From NCBI GenBank assembly GCA_001542995.1, contig LFLA01000018.1, forward strand, positions 37,501 to 101,500: 64,000 nucleotides of DNA. Direction: 5' to 3'. The notes under the pieces are model-generated. The model saw only the letters and a program-made list of their open reading frames with translations. It had not been told where the DNA came from and did no database searches. Numbering within the stretch: the first letter of the stretch is position 1; the number at the start of each line of letters is the position of its first letter. A program made the translations under genes and the position numbers. This DNA is from Nitrospina sp. LS_NOB. GTDB lineage: Bacteria > Nitrospinota > Nitrospinia > Nitrospinales > VA-1. This document shows positions 58,952-64,000 of this stretch, piece after piece.

Positions 58952-59776
58952 TCAATCGCCGCTTCCGAAGGTGATTCGATCCAGTTCGGTGAAGGCTTCT
59001 TTGCCTTTCATTTCAATAAATAAATCCGTGTTGACAATGCGATTGCTGGATGGATCCAGATTGATGTTGATGACCGGGGTTCCCCGTTCCATGAAATGAA
59101 CAGCAATATAATCATTAGTGGGAACGGCTCCCGAACTACCGACCAGAATCGTCAGGTCAACAGGTTCCTGCACAAACCTCTTAAAACTTCCTTCCTGTTC
59201 AGGGTGCCCCGTGTATTCCCCATCTCCAAACATCAGAATATGAGGGCGGGCGATTCCCCGGCAACTTTTGCAAGTTGGAAAATTGGAGGCTTTCATCGTA
59301 CCCGTGTCGAGATCGCAAAGCGGGACCGCAAGCTCTTCCCAGAACTGGTAGGTGCAGGTATCGAGGCATTGCAGTCGCCACATGGAGCCGTGAACTTCAA
59401 GAATGCGGTCTTCGGGGCAACCTGATCGCAAATGTAAACCATCGGTATTGGTGGTGTGGATGAATCCGTCCTGAGCCTCAAGCCATTTGTTGATGATCTG
59501 GTAGCCCTCATGCGGCTGGTTTTCCTGAGCGTTACGGCGTCGCCACTCATAAAAAGCCCAGGCGTGCGGCAATTCATTACGAAACGCCCAGGGGCTGGCC
59601 AGATCCTGCGCTTCCAGATTCTTGTCTTTGAAGGGAGGAAAATTTCTCCAATAACCGTCTTTGTCCCTGAATGTCGGGATGTTGGAGTCGGCGCTCATGC
59701 CGGCGCTGGTTAAGAACAGTGTGCGCTGGGACTTTTTAATCAGGTCCGAGGCCTTGTGCAGAATTTCAAGCTTTTC
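58952..59776 (-). CDS. Sir2-family NAD-dependent deacetylase-like protein
   Basis: TLFLTSAGMSADSNIPTFRDKDGYWRNFPP...HTTNTDGLHLRSGC...EVHGSMWRLQC...RPHILMFGDGEY. Confidence 0.88.
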   Translation of the reverse strand, partial: EKLEILHKASDLIKKSQRTLFLTSAGMSADSNIPTFRDKDGYWRNFPPFKDKNLEAQDLASPWAFRNELPHAWAFYEWRRRNAQENQPHEGYQIINKWLEAQDGFIHTTNTDGLHLRSGCPEDRILEVHGSMWRLQCLDTCTYQFWEELAVPLCDLDTGTMKASNFPTCKSCRGIARPHILMFGDGEYTGHPEQEGSFKRFVQEPVDLTILVGSSGAVPTNDYIAVHFMERGTPVININLDPSSNRIVNTDLFIEMKGKEAFTELDRITFGSGD

Positions 59777-60410
59777 CATCCCACTCCTCATAAAACTGAT
59801 CGAGATACGCCTGCATAAACTGGTGTCTACCTTTCGCCATCTTTTTGGCCGAGGCCGTGTTCATCCGGTTTTTCAGTAAAAGCAGTTTTTCATAGAAATG
59901 GTTGATGGTGTGCCCGGTATTTTTTTTGTAATCTGCAAAACTCTGATGCATGACTGGCTTTTCATCAGGGTGATACATCAAACGGTTTTTGTTTCCGCCA
60001 TAGGCGAAAGTGCGGGCGATGCCCATCGCCCCAATGGCGTCAAGCCGGTCGGCATCCTGCACCACTTCCCCCTCTAAGGTTTTCATGGGAGTGGCAACTC
60101 CGGCACCTTTGTAAGAGATGCTTGCGACGATTTCAACGACCGGGTCGATCACTTCACGCTCCACCTGATTGTCTATAAGGAACTGTTCTGCCATTTGCTG
60201 GCCTTTGCTGTCGTCACCGTCGTGAAATTTCCAGTCGGCAATATCGTGGAGCAGGGCGGACAACTCAACGATGAGCAAATTGGCCCCCTCCTGTTCGGCG
60301 ATATTTTTTGCCAGGTTCCACACCCGGTAGATATGCCACCAGTCATGGCCGGACCCGTCGCCCGCAAGCTTCTGCTCCACAAACCGGCAGGTTTTATCTA
60401 TAATAGGCAA
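59766..60410 (-). CDS. HD-domain phosphohydrolase
   Basis: GHDWWHIYRVWNLAKNIAEQEGANLLIVELSALLHDIADWKFHDGD. Confidence 0.9.
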   Translation of the reverse strand: MPIIDKTCRFVEQKLAGDGSGHDWWHIYRVWNLAKNIAEQEGANLLIVELSALLHDIADWKFHDGDDSKGQQMAEQFLIDNQVEREVIDPVVEIVASISYKGAGVATPMKTLEGEVVQDADRLDAIGAMGIARTFAYGGNKNRLMYHPDEKPVMHQSFADYKKNTGHTINHFYEKLLLLKNRMNTASAKKMAKGRHQFMQAYLDQFYEEWDGKA

Positions 60411-60431
60411 GGTCTGATAATTTTAAGGTTC

Positions 60432-61151
60432 ATGAATAGCGGTATCATTTCATATCCCGATTTCAGGATCAACGAGCAATTGAAAATTCACAGCACTAAA
60501 AATGGCGGTTATGTGACGGGTGACAGCGTTCTCCATAACTTAAAGCCGGAAACTAAAATCATCGCCGCTTTATTCCTGTTAATAGGAGCGGGAATAGGCA
60601 ATAGCTGGGCCCTCTCCGTGGTCGGCTTGCTGTCGGTGCTGGGAGTTCTCGTAGCCCGAGTGCCTGTTAAAGAAATTTTTCATGTCATCCGGCGCATGGC
60701 CTGGTTTTTTTTGGCCATCGCGATTTTTCCTGTGCTGTTCACTCCGGGGTTTTATATTGACCTGCCTGCATGGATTCCCGTCACCATTTCGCGTGAAGGC
60801 TTGGCGTTAGGACTGGAATCCTCTGCGCGATTGTTGAACATTCTCCTTATATCCCTGGTGCTGGTGCGCACGACTGCGGACTGGATGGGCGGACTGGATA
60901 AGCTGCTCGGTCCCATGACATATCGTTTACCGATCATCCACGACCTGCTTGCTGTTTCGGTAATGGCGGTGAAGTTTTTGCCGATGATATTTGCCGAGAC
61001 CGAAGAATATTTTGCGGACCTCCGCAAAAATGAGAGTGAACGGGGCACTAAAAAATTACGTTCCGTGTGTCACTCCGTCCTGCAATTCATCGTCTGGATA
61101 TTTTCCGATATAGACCGCTACCGGCGAGCCGCCAGTGGCAATGAGCAATAG
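60432..61151 (+). CDS. CbiQ/EcfT-like energy-coupling factor transporter transmembrane protein
   Basis: LKPETKIIAALFLLIGAGIGNSW...ALGLESSARLLNILLISLVLVRTTADWMGGLDKLLGPM...SVMAVKFLPMIFAETEEYFADLR. Confidence 0.8.
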   Translation: MNSGIISYPDFRINEQLKIHSTKNGGYVTGDSVLHNLKPETKIIAALFLLIGAGIGNSWALSVVGLLSVLGVLVARVPVKEIFHVIRRMAWFFLAIAIFPVLFTPGFYIDLPAWIPVTISREGLALGLESSARLLNILLISLVLVRTTADWMGGLDKLLGPMTYRLPIIHDLLAVSVMAVKFLPMIFAETEEYFADLRKNESERGTKKLRSVCHSVLQFIVWIFSDIDRYRRAASGNEQ

Positions 61152-61205
61152 GCTTATTTGGCGGGCAAAGAATTGTCTCGGCTTGAAGAGCCCTTGCCAG
61201 CTCCC

Positions 61206-61342
61206 TATCACGGGATTGAGTGACGATCAATGGATTGTCTGGTGTTGTTTGTGCCATTTATTATCAAGAGTCCTTATCGCGGGAATGAGTGGCGATCAAT
61301 GGATTGTCTGGGCTGGATGAGCTATTTATTATCAAGAGTCCT
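61206..61342. repeat. Two ~69-bp imperfect tandem repeat units at the 3' end of the PIN gene
   Basis: tatcacgggattgagtgacgatcaatggattgtctgg...atttattatcaagagtcct then tatcgcgggaatgagtggcgatcaatggattgtctgg...atttattatcaagagtcct. Confidence 0.9.
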
Positions 61343-61907
61343 TAAAAGGGTCATAAACTGACATACCTTCTTCTCTAAGAGAAGCTTTAAGACTTTTGTC
61401 GGATGTCACCATTGTTAAAGGAATTCCCCCTTTTTCCTTTGTTTCTAAAAGAGTCCCCATTATAACAGCATCATGGGAATTAATGCTGTAACGATCAGAG
61501 TATCTCATCAAAAATTCCTTCCCCTTGGATAGAGATGTATTGCTCACAGCCAAAATTTCAGCACAAACCTGGCCTTTACACGACTCAATATCCAGAATAT
61601 ATTTTCGAAAATCACGAAAGACTCTTAATTTCATGCGCTTTTTCTTGAGGGGAATCCAGGTATTTTGACACGTCATGGCATCATCGGCAGAAACAATTTG
61701 CCGGTCACAACTCATAGGCTTAGATGGAGATAGTCTTCGATATTTTCCAAGTACTGAATGTATTTCCAAGGAGGTAATTTCTGATATAAAAAATGATATT
61801 ATCTCTCCAGTTTTTATTTTTTTAATTAAATTATAGTAGGAGTCGCTTTTGGGGTTTTGAAAAAACAAAAAATAAGCATTTGTATCAAGCAGAAAAATCT
61901 CCACCAC
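61332..61907 (-). CDS. PIN-domain protein (putative RNase)
   Basis: FLLDTNAYFLFF, ISEITSLEIHSVLG, INSHDAVIMGTLL, MVTSDKSLKASL: PIN acidic-residue pattern. Confidence 0.8.
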   Translation of the reverse strand: MVEIFLLDTNAYFLFFQNPKSDSYYNLIKKIKTGEIISFFISEITSLEIHSVLGKYRRLSPSKPMSCDRQIVSADDAMTCQNTWIPLKKKRMKLRVFRDFRKYILDIESCKGQVCAEILAVSNTSLSKGKEFLMRYSDRYSINSHDAVIMGTLLETKEKGGIPLTMVTSDKSLKASLREEGMSVYDPFKDS

Positions 61908-62359
61908 TATTCATTATCCTCAGGAGAATCATGTTCGTGAAACATATCATCGGGTACGGCATCAAATAATTGATCCCTTTTGTCTTCAGAGAAAGGGTCT
62001 AATTTAGATTTTATCCTTTTTACTGTGTCCCACAAATCAGCATCAGCCCCCTTGTGTATATACCCATCGACACCAAGATTAATTAACTTTTTCATTACGG
62101 GGGGATCTTCGTAGTTTGTATAAACAATCACTTCGGCGTAAGGATCAATTTTTCGTATCCCGGCCAGTACTTCATCCCCAGAAATTCCAGGCAATTTAAG
62201 GTCTAAAACAATCAGATCATAACGACCTTTTTCCATCTTTTCTAAGGCCGATTTCCCATCCATGGCCCAAATTACATCAATTTCCTCCTTCTCAAGAGCC
62301 TGCTTAAGCAACTCGCCTGTCTTTTTCTCATCCTCTACAAGTAAAATGGTATTCGTCAT
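61907..62359 (-). CDS. Response regulator receiver protein (stand-alone REC)
   Basis: TILLVEDEKKTGELLKQALEK...DLIVLDLKLPGISGDEVLAGIRKIDPYAEVIVYTNY. Confidence 0.95.
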   Translation of the reverse strand: MTNTILLVEDEKKTGELLKQALEKEEIDVIWAMDGKSALEKMEKGRYDLIVLDLKLPGISGDEVLAGIRKIDPYAEVIVYTNYEDPPVMKKLINLGVDGYIHKGADADLWDTVKRIKSKLDPFSEDKRDQLFDAVPDDMFHEHDSPEDNE

Positions 62360-62370
62360 GATTAATTTTC

Positions 62371-64000
62371 CTAATCTTGTTTGCTGGTTTTAGGTAATGA
62401 GACTAAAAAACGAGACCCCGTATTATATTCAGGATCTAATGTTATTTTTCCACCCTGCATTTTTAGAAGATTCCAAACAATAAAAAGGCCTAAGCCCTCT
62501 CCTCGCCCCGGTGCTTTAGTTGAGAAAAATGGATCAAAAATTTTCCCTCTATTTTTCGAGGGTATTCCCACCCCATTATCAGTAAAAACAATTTCAATAT
62601 TTTCTTCATTTTTCTTAACTTGGATATCAATCTTGCCAACTTGCCCTCCCTTTCTTTCTTTTATCGCATCAATTGAATTTAGAAGAAGGTTGCTGATAAG
62701 TTGGTCGCAAACAACAGGATCACCAAAATAGTCCATAGAGAAATCAGGTGTAACGGTGACGGCAACCTTAACTCTCTTCAGCCGGATAACCTCCGCTTTT
62801 ACTCTTTTTCTTATTTGACTGACAATATCAAATGTCTCTATTTCCTTCTTACTTGATGTCAGCGGGGAAAGTCTCTTTATAAGTTTCCCCATTCGTTCTG
62901 TTTCTTCCAAAATAGAATCAAAAACGCCAAGCATGACTTCTTTTGTAAGATCTTTTTCTGCCAAACGACGATAAAATTGAGCTGTATACCGTATATTAGT
63001 AATTGGCTGACCAAGTTCATGCGATATTCCCGTTGTCAAATCACTTATAGCTGCTATCCGCTTAGAATGTTCTATTTCAGAAGATAACTCTGCAATTTTT
63101 GATACAACGCCTACCTCGCTCTCTTGAATTTCATTTGAAAACTTACTTGATCTATAATGACCAGCAGAAAGGGAAGAAATATTATTTTGAACCCTTTGCA
63201 CATCATCCAAAAGGCCAAACCTTAGGTAAAAATTCTTCACCGTTTTCTGAATCGGATTACTTTTCAAATGTAAACTTTCCATTCTTTCAAGAATAAATCG
63301 AACTTGATCAAGGTCATTTCGAGATTCAAAATAATAAACCAACTCAAACAAAATATTAAAATTATCACTTTTCAATAACTCCGGGTGCCCCTTAAGAAGA
63401 TTCTCTGCACTATCATAATTTTCCAGTTTTCTGCATATTCTGAAAATTGTCCGAGTAATGATAGAATTGCGAGAAAGAGGAAATACCTCTTCAGCAATTT
63501 TAATGGCCTCATCGTATTTTTCTAATCTTTCGCAAATAGAAACAAAGAAACTATCAATTTCTATAGTTTCCTTCGTTCTATCCCGATTAAGAATATAGTC
63601 ATCCAACAAATAACCCAACTCTTCAGGGTTGATTTTTTCAAGAATTTTTGTGGCGTTTACCAACTTGCCAAAGGAAGCATTCTGCTCAAGAAGTTCGGAA
63701 AATTTACGTCCTGTATCACTAATTCTGGGTTTTTCGGGAAAATCATTTTTTATAAGGTCTCTAGCAAGTTGGGCCACTTTAGGATTCAGGCTTTTATTTT
63801 CAATCATGACCAAAACCTGTCTTACAAAATTTTCCAACATTTCCTTTGGCAAAAATAACTTCAACTTGTAATAGCGTTTGGCAAAGTGCGCAAATGAACG
63901 CTGATTGGGAGGCATTTTTTTTAGGGACTCTAGGTACATCTTTTTTGCGGAGTCATAATTTTTTTGCTGTAAGTATAAATCACCTGCTATTTTGGGATAA
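62371..64000 (-). CDS. Sensor histidine kinase with N-terminal TPR-like region (partial, runs off right edge)
   Basis: GISHELGQPITNIRYTAQFYRRL (H box), LISNLLLNSIDAIKER, VFTDNGVGIP, GRGEGLGLFIVWNLL; upstream frame IPKIAGDLYLQQKNYDSAKKMYLESLKK is open to the window end. Confidence 0.93.
   Translation of the reverse strand, partial: YPKIAGDLYLQQKNYDSAKKMYLESLKKMPPNQRSFAHFAKRYYKLKLFLPKEMLENFVRQVLVMIENKSLNPKVAQLARDLIKNDFPEKPRISDTGRKFSELLEQNASFGKLVNATKILEKINPEELGYLLDDYILNRDRTKETIEIDSFFVSICERLEKYDEAIKIAEEVFPLSRNSIITRTIFRICRKLENYDSAENLLKGHPELLKSDNFNILFELVYYFESRNDLDQVRFILERMESLHLKSNPIQKTVKNFYLRFGLLDDVQRVQNNISSLSAGHYRSSKFSNEIQESEVGVVSKIAELSSEIEHSKRIAAISDLTTGISHELGQPITNIRYTAQFYRRLAEKDLTKEVMLGVFDSILEETERMGKLIKRLSPLTSSKKEIETFDIVSQIRKRVKAEVIRLKRVKVAVTVTPDFSMDYFGDPVVCDQLISNLLLNSIDAIKERKGGQVGKIDIQVKKNEENIEIVFTDNGVGIPSKNRGKIFDPFFSTKAPGRGEGLGLFIVWNLLKMQGGKITLDPEYNTGSRFLVSLPKTSKQD

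Overview
Bacterial chromosomal window of about 64 kb, mostly housekeeping genes. Taxon not demonstrated; gene content and order would fit a Nitrospinota- or deltaproteobacteria-like genome, which is inference only. Recognisable blocks: MsbA-like ABC transporter (partial); UbiA/MqnP-like plus MqnE (futalosine menaquinone pathway); MscS channel; tRNA-Arg(CCG); alaS; kdsD; polA; yraN; an Nfu-like protein; clpS; gltA; a DAACS symporter plus half-size TauE/SafE protein; an accessory island with a type IIG restriction-modification gene and a RAYT transposase; secreted paralogues; MlaA; DUF255; the rpsF-ssb-rpsR-DUF2232-rplI-dnaB cluster; secA; a DksA-like protein; two CBS/HlyC proteins; thiL; selO; Sir2; HD; CbiQ/EcfT-like; and a histidine kinase / response regulator / PIN operon running off the right edge. 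Most notable items: (i) a solitary, exact 28-nt type I-F CRISPR repeat with no array or cas genes in the window; (ii) a compact intergenic RNA-like locus with a 13-nt perfect Shine-Dalgarno, a 14-codon ORF, a hairpin and a terminator; (iii) an orphan NHLP-type (nitrile-hydratase-like leader) RiPP precursor candidate; (iv) a ~5.9 kb island bounded by 432-bp direct repeats, carrying a type IIG RM gene frameshifted by a perfect 19-bp tandem duplication; (v) a G8-tract frameshift in a spermidine-synthase-like/TPR gene; (vi) a TPR-histidine kinase + stand-alone REC + PIN operon; (vii) a dispersed intergenic repeat family. Family calls rest on motif recognition from the translations; no database search was run.
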